Of a stretch of DNA of 64,000 bases, positions 7,297 through 15,826 are shown one piece after another (positions within the stretch are counted from its first letter, which is position 1; every line of letters begins with the position of its first letter). A program made the translations under genes and the position numbers. Source of the stretch: Bacteroidia bacterium (GTDB lineage: Bacteria > Bacteroidota > Bacteroidia > B-17B0 > Aurantibacillaceae); the NCBI GenBank assembly GCA_021740825.1, contig JAIOZA010000013.1, positions 1 to 64,000 on the forward strand, written 5' to 3'. A model generated the notes under the pieces. It did no database searches. It worked only from the letters and a program-made list of their open reading frames with translations, and was not told where the DNA came from.

Positions 7297-8046
7297 TTAT
7301 TTGGAAAAAAGTTTACGGAACTTAGGCTGCTTATCTTCTGCTATTTTAAGTTCCATATCTATTAATTCTCCCTTTTTATTAATTATTTCAACAATGAAAT
7401 TTGTCGGTTTAATATACTCCTTTATTTTATCAAAGTTAACGTAATAACTACGGTGTATTTCTTTAAACAAATCCATTGGAAATCCTTTTTCTAGTAGTTT
7501 ATTAAATGGTAAATCAGTCGCAATTTCAGGTTCTCTATCATTAAAGTAGATCATAAGATTACTGGGCCCTGCATCTACAGTAGTGAGGTATACAATATTG
7601 TCTGTGTTTAAAGAAGTTGATTTTTTTCCTACTAAATTCAATGTTACCTTTTTCGATTTTTCAAATGACTCAACTTGTTTTATGAATTTTTTAAGGACAT
7701 TTCGTGTCGCCTCTTCTGAGCATATTTTTTTTAAGCGTTCAACGGGGAAGTCATAAAAATGACTAACGTCTTCAATTTTGCTATTAAACTTATCTGTTTG
7801 ACCGCTTCGAAATATGACAGGTAATTTACATTTAGCCGCCACTTCAATTCCTGTTAATGTATGGCCTGCTAAATCAATATCTAATACCAAAGCTTGAACC
7901 TTATTATTTTCTAACTTGGTGAAAAAATCATCAGAATCAAAAGAACAAAAAACAACTTCCACCAGACCACTTTCTTCCAAACTTAGTTTAGCTTCTTTTA
8001 GCAAAGTTTTATCGTCTTCTAGTATCGCAACTTTTAATTTCGTCAT
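7297..8046 (-). CDS. LytTR-family response regulator
   Basis: This 249-residue protein has an N-terminal receiver domain with acidic residues 'LEDD' (about 9-12), phospho-acceptor region 'ALVLDIDLAG' (about 53-62) and a conserved K-P-like position replaced by 'HFYDFPVERL'. A C-terminal LytTR DNA-binding domain follows (about 150-245, with 'NIVYLTTVDAG' and 'FKEIHRSYYVN'). It is co-transcribed with the LytS-type kinase 1 bp upstream. Such pairs are common Bacteroidota regulators. The downstream dioxygenase operon is the nearest likely target, since its promoter lies in the 112-bp gap that follows. That assignment is inference. Confidence 0.9.
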   Translation of the reverse strand: MTKLKVAILEDDKTLLKEAKLSLEESGLVEVVFCSFDSDDFFTKLENNKVQALVLDIDLAGHTLTGIEVAAKCKLPVIFRSGQTDKFNSKIEDVSHFYDFPVERLKKICSEEATRNVLKKFIKQVESFEKSKKVTLNLVGKKSTSLNTDNIVYLTTVDAGPSNLMIYFNDREPEIATDLPFNKLLEKGFPMDLFKEIHRSYYVNFDKIKEYIKPTNFIVEIINKKGELIDMELKIAEDKQPKFRKLFSK

Positions 8047-8047
8047 T

Positions 8048-8758
8048 TTAAAAATATATTGTCAATGTTGATGTGTAATTAGATTCACTCTTGGAACTAT
8101 CTATTTTGTATTTTTTATCCATCAATAATTCTAAACGCTTATTCATATTTTTCAATCCAAGTCCTCCATTTGATTTTGGCATGTAATTATCTTTGATACG
8201 ATTTGTAACTGACATATAAAATTCATTATCCGTAAGCCGAATTATTATATTTAGAAATTGAGGGTGATTAACATCGCCATGTTTAAAGGCATTTTCAATA
8301 AAATAGGCGGTAATAAGATGTGGTATGCATAAATCTTTATACTGCTTTGACGATTTGTTTACACCACTGTCATTTACTTTTATAGAATCTATTTCTGAAA
8401 TGAATAAATCATTCAATGCCAAATAACGTTTTATAAAATCTAACTCATCTTCAACACTAACAAGATGTTTATTCCCCTTATATAAAATATATTCTAGAGT
8501 ATCAGAAAGCGAATCCATTCCTCTATTTAATTTATTAGAAATCGCTTTTAAATTAGCGAGAATGTTATTTAAAGTATGGGGTTGTAATTGAAATTTTAGA
8601 TGTTCGGCCTCTAATAGAGCATTATCAGCCATTAATCTTGTGTAGTCTTTTGAAAGTTTTTCTTTTAGTTTCCTTTCATTTTTAAATTTAAAATATAACC
8701 ATACACTTATTGAAAGGGATACCAAAGCAATAATTATAAATTCTTGATTATTTTCCAT
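8048..8758 (-). CDS. LytS-type sensor histidine kinase
   Basis: This 236-residue kinase has one N-terminal membrane segment (about residues 7-23), a short coiled linker, the His_kinase dimerisation/phospho-acceptor motif 'FQLQPHTLNNIL' (about 56-67, the family norm being PHFLFN) and an ATP-binding domain with 'ENAFKHG' N-box (about 154-160) and 'GGLGLKNMNKRLEL' (about 199-212). It has no extracellular sensor, so the signal must come through the membrane segment or a partner. It overlaps functionally with the response regulator 1 bp downstream and begins 2 bp after the stop of the nuclease-like gene, so all three are one transcription unit. Confidence 0.9.
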   Translation of the reverse strand: MENNQEFIIIALVSLSISVWLYFKFKNERKLKEKLSKDYTRLMADNALLEAEHLKFQLQPHTLNNILANLKAISNKLNRGMDSLSDTLEYILYKGNKHLVSVEDELDFIKRYLALNDLFISEIDSIKVNDSGVNKSSKQYKDLCIPHLITAYFIENAFKHGDVNHPQFLNIIIRLTDNEFYMSVTNRIKDNYMPKSNGGLGLKNMNKRLELLMDKKYKIDSSKSESNYTSTLTIYF

Positions 8759-8760
8759 AA

Positions 8761-9831
8761 TTAAAAAGTATCAGTTAAGTATTTTGTTCTAAATTTCGAT
8801 AACCATTCTTTGCACCATTTATCTTCTACAAATATGTCTAGTAGCTGAACAAATTCTTTATCTAGTTCAACTTTAAAGAATTTTTCTGAGCCAGTATGAG
8901 ATAAAATATTTTTAAATGAATCGTAAGCATTTTCTTTTGCATCACTCCAAAGCCATTTGTTTTCTATTGGTGATAGCACGCAAAATCTAAAGTCATCTAA
9001 CCCTCTTACAGCGGCTACTTTTTCAGCCAAAAGCATGTTACGCCATAGTTGATTCAGCGAAAAACGAAAAGGGCAAGCAATTGAAGATTTTATTTTATCA
9101 AAATCAAATGCTTTAGAAGTGCTTAACAAATGCCAATTTTCAAATTTTAGATAACCACAATCAAACTGTTTTTTGTCGCTAACTAAATTTGAATCGATAA
9201 GGTCTTTATAAAAAGTTTGGCTATCGCAGATTGGTCGTATGTTTTTTTTGATTAACCCGTTTTCTATTTTTCCATTCTTATTTTTGTATGAACTACAGAT
9301 TGAAAATTCAGCTTCTATATATTTAAATTCTATCAGCAAAACTCCCGTTTTACATTTGTCATATTCGTAAAATACTGCGACATCAGCGTCTGTACCTCCA
9401 AGTGCAGATTGATCACCAATTGATTCAATAGCTGTGGGAGTGAATTCGATATCAATAGATGTAACTTTCAAAAATTCCTTATTAAGAATACGCGAAAACA
9501 ATTTACTCGCTAAATCTAATCGATTTTTTAACGGAGCAAATAGATTAAAGCAACAAGGCTGTGAAGCTACTGTATTATTCAAAACTCTTTCTTTATCTCC
9601 AGCCTTAGTAGCGAAGCGTTCATTTACTTCTTTTAAAATTTCTTTTTCCTCAAGCAAATTATAAATTTCTTTTTCTTTGGTAGAATCTATAATGTGGTCA
9701 TACACTTCTCCATTTTTCTTCGCTCTGCCAAAAGAAGTAATGCCATTTGCTCTATTGAATTTACTCATAAAGGCATATCTATTATTTTGCCATTCGTTTG
9801 AACCTCCGGTATATAATTTAGATTTACTCAT
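8761..9831 (-). CDS. Putative PD-(D/E)XK nuclease (PGN_0703-like)
   Basis: This 356-residue protein resembles the 'PGN_0703 family putative restriction endonuclease' group. The likely active site is D-x(n)-E-x-K: 'GGTDADVAVFYE' (about residues 143-154) followed by 'VLLIEFKYIEAEFSIC' (about 162-177), giving Asp...Glu-Phe-Lys. Such enzymes cut DNA; no methyltransferase is present, so a classical restriction-modification pair is unlikely. It is followed at 2 bp by a two-component system and preceded at 15 bp by a 47-residue protein. The coupling of a nuclease-like gene to a histidine kinase operon is unusual. Activity is inferred from motifs only. Confidence 0.65.
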   Translation of the reverse strand: MSKSKLYTGGSNEWQNNRYAFMSKFNRANGITSFGRAKKNGEVYDHIIDSTKEKEIYNLLEEKEILKEVNERFATKAGDKERVLNNTVASQPCCFNLFAPLKNRLDLASKLFSRILNKEFLKVTSIDIEFTPTAIESIGDQSALGGTDADVAVFYEYDKCKTGVLLIEFKYIEAEFSICSSYKNKNGKIENGLIKKNIRPICDSQTFYKDLIDSNLVSDKKQFDCGYLKFENWHLLSTSKAFDFDKIKSSIACPFRFSLNQLWRNMLLAEKVAAVRGLDDFRFCVLSPIENKWLWSDAKENAYDSFKNILSHTGSEKFFKVELDKEFVQLLDIFVEDKWCKEWLSKFRTKYLTDTF

Positions 9832-9846
9832 ATTTTGTTTTTAGAG

Positions 9847-9990
9847 TTAAAAAGGTGTCATATATTTACTTGCCACTAACTTTCGTTTTGCTTCTAAAAA
9901 ATTGGCGCAATCAGTTTTGGTCATGTTTTCAATGTTAGATGGGACGTAATTTACCTTTAAGTTCTTAATCAATTCTGTTTCTGTTGACAT
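9847..9990 (-). CDS. 47-aa protein upstream of the nuclease-like gene
   Basis: A short frame, ATG at 9990 to TAA at 9847, encodes 47 residues starting MSTETELIKNLKVNYVPSNIE and ending KYMTPF. It is mostly helical and polar with no recognised motif. It lies 15 bp upstream of the PD-(D/E)XK-like gene in the same direction, the place where a small antidote or DNA-binding partner is often found. It could also be a chance frame, but codon use and spacing look like the neighbours. Confidence 0.5.
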   Translation of the reverse strand: MSTETELIKNLKVNYVPSNIENMTKTDCANFLEAKRKLVASKYMTPF

Positions 9991-10048
9991 CGAATATTGC
10001 TTAGCTAATATAAAATATTAAATGAAGAAAATGAACTGCTAACCCTAT

Positions 10049-10073
10049 ATTATTATTATTATTATTATTATTA
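10049..10073. repeat. (ATT)n trinucleotide repeat
   Basis: About eight uninterrupted ATT units lie between the 47-aa gene and R1 copy 2. Such a tract can vary in length by slippage and so could change promoter spacing for the leftward operon starting at 9990. That role is speculative. Confidence 0.8.
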
Positions 10074-10141
10074 AATAGCCCGCCGAAGGGACTGTTTTAT
10101 TGAAATGTGGTTTTATAAGGAAAGGGAGGATCCTTTTATTG

Positions 10142-10456
10142 TCCATAAATGGCCACAAAAATTTGACAATGAATAGGTGTTTAAATACCATTTCAGAATA
10201 CAAAAGTATACAAGCAACATGTATACGGAAAGCTTATTTGTTATACAAATGTGTAACAAATAGAATAGGCTTGAAACGCTTGCTATCATTAGTTTATGGC
10301 TATTTTGGCCCGCATTTTCCCGAAAAATTCCGGATCTGTTCGAACTTTCTCAGACCTGTTCGGGAAGGTTCGATTTGGTACTGATTGCCCTGAATTAAAA
10401 TTGGGATGTTTCCGGAAAAGTTCGGGAAGGTCTGGACCTCTTAGTATTGCAATTTT
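10142..10456. repeat. R1 repeat, copy 2
   Basis: Second direct copy of R1, diverged from copy 1 but alignable over its full length, including the ends (GGCCACAAAAATT at the left, GGGATGTTTCCGG then TTGCAATTT at the right). The central palindrome here is ATTTGT-TAT-ACAAAT (10230-10244). Relative to AATTGTG-A-CACAATT in copies 1 and 3, an A-T pair is replaced by T-A, so dyad symmetry is kept. The copy-1 hairpin CCGGA-TAAG-TCCGG becomes CCGGA-AAAG-TTCGG, which still pairs if a G-U is allowed. It sits 128 bp upstream of the DnaA-like gene. The rest of 10457-10583 is AT-rich with nothing recognised. Confidence 0.8.
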
Positions 10457-10583
10457 TTAGTTTTTTTTGATGTGATGCTATTGTTTGAAAATTTATTGTA
10501 TTTAGTAATCAGCGTTTTAATAGTTGTTAACCGATTACTTAAATATCAGTTTATAGTCTAATTTTATTTCACAAAGTAATAAC

Positions 10584-11381
10584 ATGCATTATATAGATCG
10601 CCTCAATATATTACCTAATACGCAACAGCGTTTTGGTAATTATTTTAATAGTCAACCTGAATTAGCACATTTAGTTAATGGCAATTTGAAACGAGATAGT
10701 ATAGTCATTTATGGTAAAAGCGGTAGTGGAATAACACATGTTTTGAATGCTATTTGTAATACATACATAGATCATAACAAAAAAGTATTTTGTATTAATA
10801 CTCAATGGCTTTTGCATATCGAAAAACTATTGAAGTTTGATCACGATGTAGATATGTTTTTAGAGAGTTTAATGAACTTTGATGTTATTGCCATAGATAA
10901 TTTGCAGTTGCTATACCATAAGTCAAATGTCAGAAAACAGTTTATGATTGATATTATTAATTTTGCTCATATAAATGGAAAATCCATTATTTTGGGTTGT
11001 AGCAATCCTGATAGAGATTTTACTAAATCAAAAAAATTAGCCCAAGATTTTAATTTTCAACGAATTGAACTTAAAGAATTAAGTACATATGATGTTTTTA
11101 AGGCACTGACGAATTTATGCACGCCTGAAGATGAAATACCCGAAGCATTGTTGTATGCTATATCAGGCTATAATGGAATGATACAACAACATATTCAATG
11201 TTTGATTTCGATTAGATTTAATCCTTTATTAAAAGCAAGTAAGGGTAAAGACCTTGCAATTGAAGATTATGAAAGGATGTTTAATATTAAATCCTATTTT
11301 CCAAAGCAGCAATTCAGAAAATGTTTTTACCAGATGAAGTTTGATTTTACAGGTATTTCATTGCCCAAAATGAGCTACTAA
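10584..11381 (+). CDS. DnaA-like AAA+ protein with a destroyed Walker A
   Basis: This 265-residue protein follows DnaA domain III: 'VIYGKSGSGITHVLNAI' (41-57), Walker B 'DVIAIDNLQLL' (100-110), sensor-1 region 'KSIILGCSNPDRDF' (133-146) and the following helical lid. DnaA opens replication origins, and relatives such as Hda regulate it. Key residues are changed: the Walker A lysine is isoleucine (I50), the arginine-finger loop and the sensor-2 arginine (QQHIQ, 201-205) are missing, and there is no C-terminal domain IV for DnaA-box binding. It is therefore probably not a working ATPase or initiator. It lies exactly between R1 copies 2 and 3, with its stop codon touching copy 3. A role as repeat-binding or adaptor protein is inferred. 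Confidence 0.7.
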   Translation: MHYIDRLNILPNTQQRFGNYFNSQPELAHLVNGNLKRDSIVIYGKSGSGITHVLNAICNTYIDHNKKVFCINTQWLLHIEKLLKFDHDVDMFLESLMNFDVIAIDNLQLLYHKSNVRKQFMIDIINFAHINGKSIILGCSNPDRDFTKSKKLAQDFNFQRIELKELSTYDVFKALTNLCTPEDEIPEALLYAISGYNGMIQQHIQCLISIRFNPLLKASKGKDLAIEDYERMFNIKSYFPKQQFRKCFYQMKFDFTGISLPKMSY

Positions 11382-11382
11382 A

Positions 11383-11670
11383 AGCGGACTATGAATAGGT
11401 GTTTAAATACCGTTTCAGAATACAAAAGTATACAGGCAAAGTGTATACTGAGTGCTTAATTGTGACACAATTGTGTAACGACTAGTGTAGGCTTGTACAT
11501 AATGCTATCATTAGGTTTGGGCTATTTTGGCCCGTATTTTCCCGAAAAATTCCGGACCTATTCGAACTTTCTCAGACCTGTTCGGGAAGGTTCGAGTTGG
11601 AACTGATTGGCCCTTATTTTAATCAGAGTAATTGCAGATAAGTTCGGAAAAGTTCGGGATGTTTTTGATT
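11383..11670. repeat. R1 repeat, copy 3
   Basis: Third direct copy of R1. It is almost identical to copy 1 from ATGAATAGGTG through the AATTGTGACACAATT palindrome, the -7-like TAGGTTTG and the CCCGAA/TTCGGG block. It then diverges after TTCGAGTTGGAACTGATTG. It starts 2 bp after the stop codon of the DnaA-like gene, and its left end lacks the first ~30 bp of copies 1 and 2. The gap to the next gene (11671-11777) holds nothing I recognise. Confidence 0.8.
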
Positions 11671-11777
11671 TTTTGACTGATTATATTTTTGGAAACGGAA
11701 TATTAATAATCCTTGTCACTTGCCTATATAATTGAAATACAGAAAATCGAAGAATACTTGCGATACTATTTCTAAAG

Positions 11778-14700
11778 CTATTTTTTATAATCATCAGATT
11801 TATTATAGCGTTCACGTGAATTATTCTGTTTGCTAACCCTAAAATAATTTCTATATAAAAATGGAATCATATAATTTGTATATGCTCGGTTTGTGTTATC
11901 AGTCTCCTTGATTATTCCATTGCTTGTCAAAATATATTTTAGGTCGTCTGTTTTTTGAACATCAGCCATATCAGGGTCACCTTTGTATTTTGTGAAAATA
12001 TTGTTGAGAAATAAACTAAACTCTTGTCGTCTAAATACTGGAATTTTTAATTGTTTAGGTCCATCTACAGTAATGTATTGATAAAATTTCAATAGAGCTC
12101 TATTGCCTTTTTCTTTTGCAAGATCTTCAAAGTGTTGTTGTACTGCAAATTCTCTCACTGAATTATTTGCAAAGAATGAGGCTGATAAGATTGATTTTGG
12201 ATTTTTTCGATTATTATGTCTTACTAGGAATATTTCAATGGCCTTTTCAATTAAATTAAGAAAAGGTCGCAAACTAATTTTATCGTTAGCATCTCTTAAA
12301 TTCTTTTCAAACCAATCATAACTTTCTCCAATACTGTTATTTATTAAAACATCGTCCCAATTTGCATATTTACCGAAGAAAACTTCTACCAAAGGTTTTA
12401 AATATTTTTCATCTGTCGGAATTTGATTATCGTTTGAGTTCACGACACTTTCAATCTCAATTATAAAATCGATATTATTGTAATCGTAATGAGCATACAT
12501 TAAAAGATAAAATTCATTTTTGCAATTCTGAATAATTAATTTAAAGAAGTAAGCGAACAATTCTTTTTTTGTCCATTCAATATCAATTGCTCTATTTGAT
12601 AAATTTTGAATATTAGTAACGCCTGTTAGTTTATTATATAAGTCTGATCTTAAAAAAAGTTTCGGCAATATTTTTGAGAACGGATTTGAGCGCCAAAAAT
12701 TGATCAAAGGTGAAATTGCTTCTGGCCAGTATTCGGGTTTTACAATGTAATCCAACTGTTCAAATAGCACAATTAAATTCTTGTCGTCATCTTTTAGTTT
12801 TGCATCTATTGTTTTAAGGACACCATAAATTTTAGAGTATATATCCTCATCATTAATATATTTTTTGAATCGTTGAACGGTTGCAGGCTCTTGTGTTATT
12901 GGTTCTACTGGGATTTCGTTAGAATAATAGCTGCTATTCTTAATATTTTCGTCAAGCATTAAAGCATTCCAAATATAAACTACCCAAAAACGTTCGAAAA
13001 AATAGTCCGTGTCTTTAATATTCGGTATATCGAATTTTGTTGTTTCTAAATATCTATTAGAATTTTCATCTTTTTGTATTGATATAAGGTTTACAAACAA
13101 ATAATCATCAGTTAATTTATACCGTTCTTGTAGTTTATTTCTTAATTCTTCCTGTTTTAATGCTTGGTATAAAAATGTTTTTCCAGTTCCCTTGCTTCCA
13201 ATCACTAAAAATTTATCTCTGTTAAACATGTCCTTCATGCAATCCCTAAAATAGAATTCTGATAATTTTGGAAATTCATCATCGCCATATCTTGATGGCA
13301 TGTTTTGAAATAACGTTTCTAGTAGTTTTTTTCTAAGTTCAATTGAGGGAACTAGATTTTTGTTTTTTTCTAATAATTGCTTTAAATCTTTGTCTGTGGA
13401 ATTTTCAATTTCTTTGACTGCTAAATTATTTTTCTCAATTTGTTTTGAGCTCAATATCTCTTCCTTAATCTCTTCTTTTTTTCCATGCCTAGAATTCTGT
13501 TCTATTGATGTATAGATGTCATCGAACAATGGTTGGAAAAATAAATTCTTCTCAATTAAATTAACAAAATTGGCATCATATTTCTGATTAATGCCTTCTT
13601 TTTTAAATGCAAAATCAGTTCCAATTTTACTAAGTGTTTCATTTCGTTCAACTGAGTATATTTTAAATTCTTTTTCAGATACTAAATTGTCATTGTCTAA
13701 AGTAAATTTTTCATGATTTAGAGATGTATAATCCTCAACAAATTTTTTGATGCTTTCTAGATATTCTTCACCATTTGTAATAGAGTTAACAATGAAAACA
13801 TCCTTCTTAATTTCTACTGAACCAAATGTATCTAAAAATTGTTCTAACCCAATTTTGGTTTGTAGATTGTTTCCAAAAAAACCAACAATATTTTTTGATA
13901 AACTGGCTAAGACAGCAAACGTGTCGTTAAAACCAGTTCGAGAATCAAATAATATTATATCCGGATTTAATTGAGTTGAAATATCTTTTATAAAGTCTTC
14001 AAATTGTTCAACAATATTATCTACACTAGAAATATCTAATCTCGCTAATGCCTCTAAATAGTGAGTTCTATGAATCGTGTTATTGTTTTCAGAAACTTCT
14101 TCATTACTTAAGTTTCCTGCAGGAATTACATAAATTTCTCCATCTCCAACATATTCATAACCTACCTTGTATGAATAGTCAGCTTGAATATCTAATTTTT
14201 CACCCGTTTCTCTTACAAATTGTTTGTCTAGCAGATATTCAACTATTCCATTTTTTTGAGATAGAATTTCATTGTTTAAGTCATAATAATTGGTGAAACC
14301 AGGTGCTTCAAAATCACAATCTATAATTACAATTTTTTTCTTTCGGATTTTTGCGCAATAGGAAGCAAATGAAGCTAATGTTGTTGATCGCCCCATTCCT
14401 CCCTTGTAACTATAGAAAGTTGTTATAACAGGGTGGTTAGGATTTTTTTCAGTTTTATCAATTACATCAATTAGATTGTTTAATCTTCTTCTTAGTCCTA
14501 AATCTACTTTTGCTTTATTATTTGATGGGTTAAACAACCAACTTAAATATTTATCGTTTATAAGTTCTGAAACCAATATTTCATTGACGAAAATATTTTT
14601 ATCTATTTCGGTATATTCTAATTGAAGTATTTTGGATATAACATTTTCCTGGACAATTAGTAACTGAATATCAATTTCCATATTGATTTTTACTGTTATT

Positions 14701-14780
14701 CTGAAATCCTTTAAAATTGATTTGTCTTGCTTATCCAAAAATAAAGCTATTTCATTTGTTCTATTGATTATTTTTAACAT
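11778..14780 (-). CDS. KGGVGR-type ATPase fused to a second P-loop domain
   Basis: This 1000-residue protein has two nucleotide-binding modules. The first is ParA/MinD-like with the variant P-loop 'YSYKGGMGRST' (123-133): the signature lysine K126 is present but the Walker A lysine is arginine (R131), as in the 'KGGVGR-motif variant AAA ATPase' group. A switch motif 'IIDCDFEAPG' follows (152-161). The second, near residues 525-535, has a normal Walker A (GSKGTGKT), resembling Sll1717-type P-loop ATPases. A long helical C-terminus follows. It starts 5 bp after the HEPN-like gene, with which it shares a consensus promoter. Large variant ATPases with HEPN partners are typical of antiviral islands; the function here is inferred. 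Confidence 0.8.
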   Translation of the reverse strand: MLKIINRTNEIALFLDKQDKSILKDFRITVKINMEIDIQLLIVQENVISKILQLEYTEIDKNIFVNEILVSELINDKYLSWLFNPSNNKAKVDLGLRRRLNNLIDVIDKTEKNPNHPVITTFYSYKGGMGRSTTLASFASYCAKIRKKKIVIIDCDFEAPGFTNYYDLNNEILSQKNGIVEYLLDKQFVRETGEKLDIQADYSYKVGYEYVGDGEIYVIPAGNLSNEEVSENNNTIHRTHYLEALARLDISSVDNIVEQFEDFIKDISTQLNPDIILFDSRTGFNDTFAVLASLSKNIVGFFGNNLQTKIGLEQFLDTFGSVEIKKDVFIVNSITNGEEYLESIKKFVEDYTSLNHEKFTLDNDNLVSEKEFKIYSVERNETLSKIGTDFAFKKEGINQKYDANFVNLIEKNLFFQPLFDDIYTSIEQNSRHGKKEEIKEEILSSKQIEKNNLAVKEIENSTDKDLKQLLEKNKNLVPSIELRKKLLETLFQNMPSRYGDDEFPKLSEFYFRDCMKDMFNRDKFLVIGSKGTGKTFLYQALKQEELRNKLQERYKLTDDYLFVNLISIQKDENSNRYLETTKFDIPNIKDTDYFFERFWVVYIWNALMLDENIKNSSYYSNEIPVEPITQEPATVQRFKKYINDEDIYSKIYGVLKTIDAKLKDDDKNLIVLFEQLDYIVKPEYWPEAISPLINFWRSNPFSKILPKLFLRSDLYNKLTGVTNIQNLSNRAIDIEWTKKELFAYFFKLIIQNCKNEFYLLMYAHYDYNNIDFIIEIESVVNSNDNQIPTDEKYLKPLVEVFFGKYANWDDVLINNSIGESYDWFEKNLRDANDKISLRPFLNLIEKAIEIFLVRHNNRKNPKSILSASFFANNSVREFAVQQHFEDLAKEKGNRALLKFYQYITVDGPKQLKIPVFRRQEFSLFLNNIFTKYKGDPDMADVQKTDDLKYILTSNGIIKETDNTNRAYTNYMIPFLYRNYFRVSKQNNSRERYNKSDDYKK

Positions 14781-14785
14781 AGTAA

Positions 14786-15388
14786 TTAAAGTTTTGGAAT
14801 AATGTGATTTGTAAGATTAGAATTAACAAGTTGAGCAAAATCCAAAAAATCAAATACAGCAGTTTCATTTACGTCTGTTCCATTTAAGATAATTGGGTTA
14901 ATTGTATATCTTGATTTTACGCACCAATTTCTGAATAAAACTTTAATATTTGGATTATTTAACCTGGTTTTTATCATATCTATTTCAGAACCTTGAATTT
15001 TCGCTTCTTCGTCAAAAAAATATATGTTCGGATTTTTTTCAAATTGCTTATGCGAGGTCCGCCATAAATAATATTTCGCATTTCGATCACTGTTTGAAGA
15101 ATAAGAAATCTTCGCCTTATTGTGATTTAATTTCAAGTCGTACACAGAACTTATTTGTTCCTTTTTGCAGATTTTATCAAAATCAATATAAACCAACATT
15201 CCATAATTTACTATACATTCAATGATATACCCAGATAAATAGTAAATATTACCGAGGATTTCATTTTTCGATTTAACTTCATTTGGTTGTAAAGTCTTAT
15301 TTGCATAATTATTTACAGTATACTCCTTTAACTTTAAACAAGTTTCTAAGTGTCGTTCCGATGCTATTTTATAATTTCTGTAATCCAT
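14786..15388 (-). CDS. HEPN-like protein
   Basis: This 200-residue protein begins with a HEPN-type four-helix pattern: 'ASERHLETCLKLKEY' (about residues 8-22) and 'NIYYLSGYIIECIVNYGML' (about 47-65), the latter matching the 'AGY-x-x-E-x-x-LKALL' helix of HEPN domains. The ribonuclease motif R-x(4-6)-H of toxic HEPN proteins is not evident, so it may be a non-catalytic or substrate-binding HEPN. It is the first gene of a two-gene operon with the KGGVGR ATPase. A perfect Bacteroidota promoter lies about 100 bp upstream. Together they look like a two-gene defence cassette (inference). Confidence 0.6.
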   Translation of the reverse strand: MDYRNYKIASERHLETCLKLKEYTVNNYANKTLQPNEVKSKNEILGNIYYLSGYIIECIVNYGMLVYIDFDKICKKEQISSVYDLKLNHNKAKISYSSNSDRNAKYYLWRTSHKQFEKNPNIYFFDEEAKIQGSEIDMIKTRLNNPNIKVLFRNWCVKSRYTINPIILNGTDVNETAVFDFLDFAQLVNSNLTNHIIPKL

Positions 15389-15492
15389 TAGAATAAAATG
15401 TTCTTTTGATATCTCGTTTGATTGGACCTGCTTATATCATTTTCGTGACTTGTCTGCGTTTGGAAATATAATAATCGTATATGATACACTAA

Positions 15493-15523
15493 CAAAGATA
15501 TGTGTTTAATAGACATTTGCAAA
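15493..15523 (-). promoter_or_regulatory. Consensus Bacteroidota promoter for the HEPN-KGGVGR operon
   Basis: On the minus strand TTTG (15520-15523), exactly 19 bp, then TATCTTTG (15493-15500) form a full match to TTTG-N19-TAnnTTTG. It predicts a transcript start near 15488 and an untranslated leader of about 100 nt before the HEPN-like gene. Confidence 0.8.
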
Positions 15524-15826
15524 GTAAAAATAGTTATCTTTCCAAAAGGCGCTTTGATTGCAAGCCCAGAATCTAAATGTTCAAATTGATTCAATAATGT
15601 GCCGCTATATTGATAGTTAATTTCATGCTATATAATTTGAATTGAGAAAATATATGAATTTTATAGAGTTACCTTTTATCAAACCCTTTAGCCATTTCAT
15701 CCTTATATCTTATTTTTATTAACTAAACAATTATTTAAATAGCATTTTATACAGTGATATTTAATTTTTTTTATCTTTAGTTCTACTAATTAGATTTTTC
15801 TATTTTTTTGATAGATATTTGTTTAT
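15524..15826. other. Divergent intergenic region before the helicase gene
   Basis: About 300 bp without a gene. It separates the leftward HEPN operon from the rightward helicase. On the plus strand TATCTTTA (15772-15779) is a one-mismatch -7 box 47 bp before the helicase start; no TTTG lies 19 bp further upstream. Otherwise I see only AT-rich sequence. Confidence 0.5.

Noticed and set aside
10100-10384. 94-codon rightward frame in R1 copy 2
   Set aside because: The frame is open by chance across the repeat; copies 1 and 3 do not preserve it, and it has no protein-like pattern.
15388-15594. 68-codon leftward frame upstream of the HEPN-like gene
   Set aside because: It overlaps the consensus promoter of the operon, and its sequence has no protein-like features.
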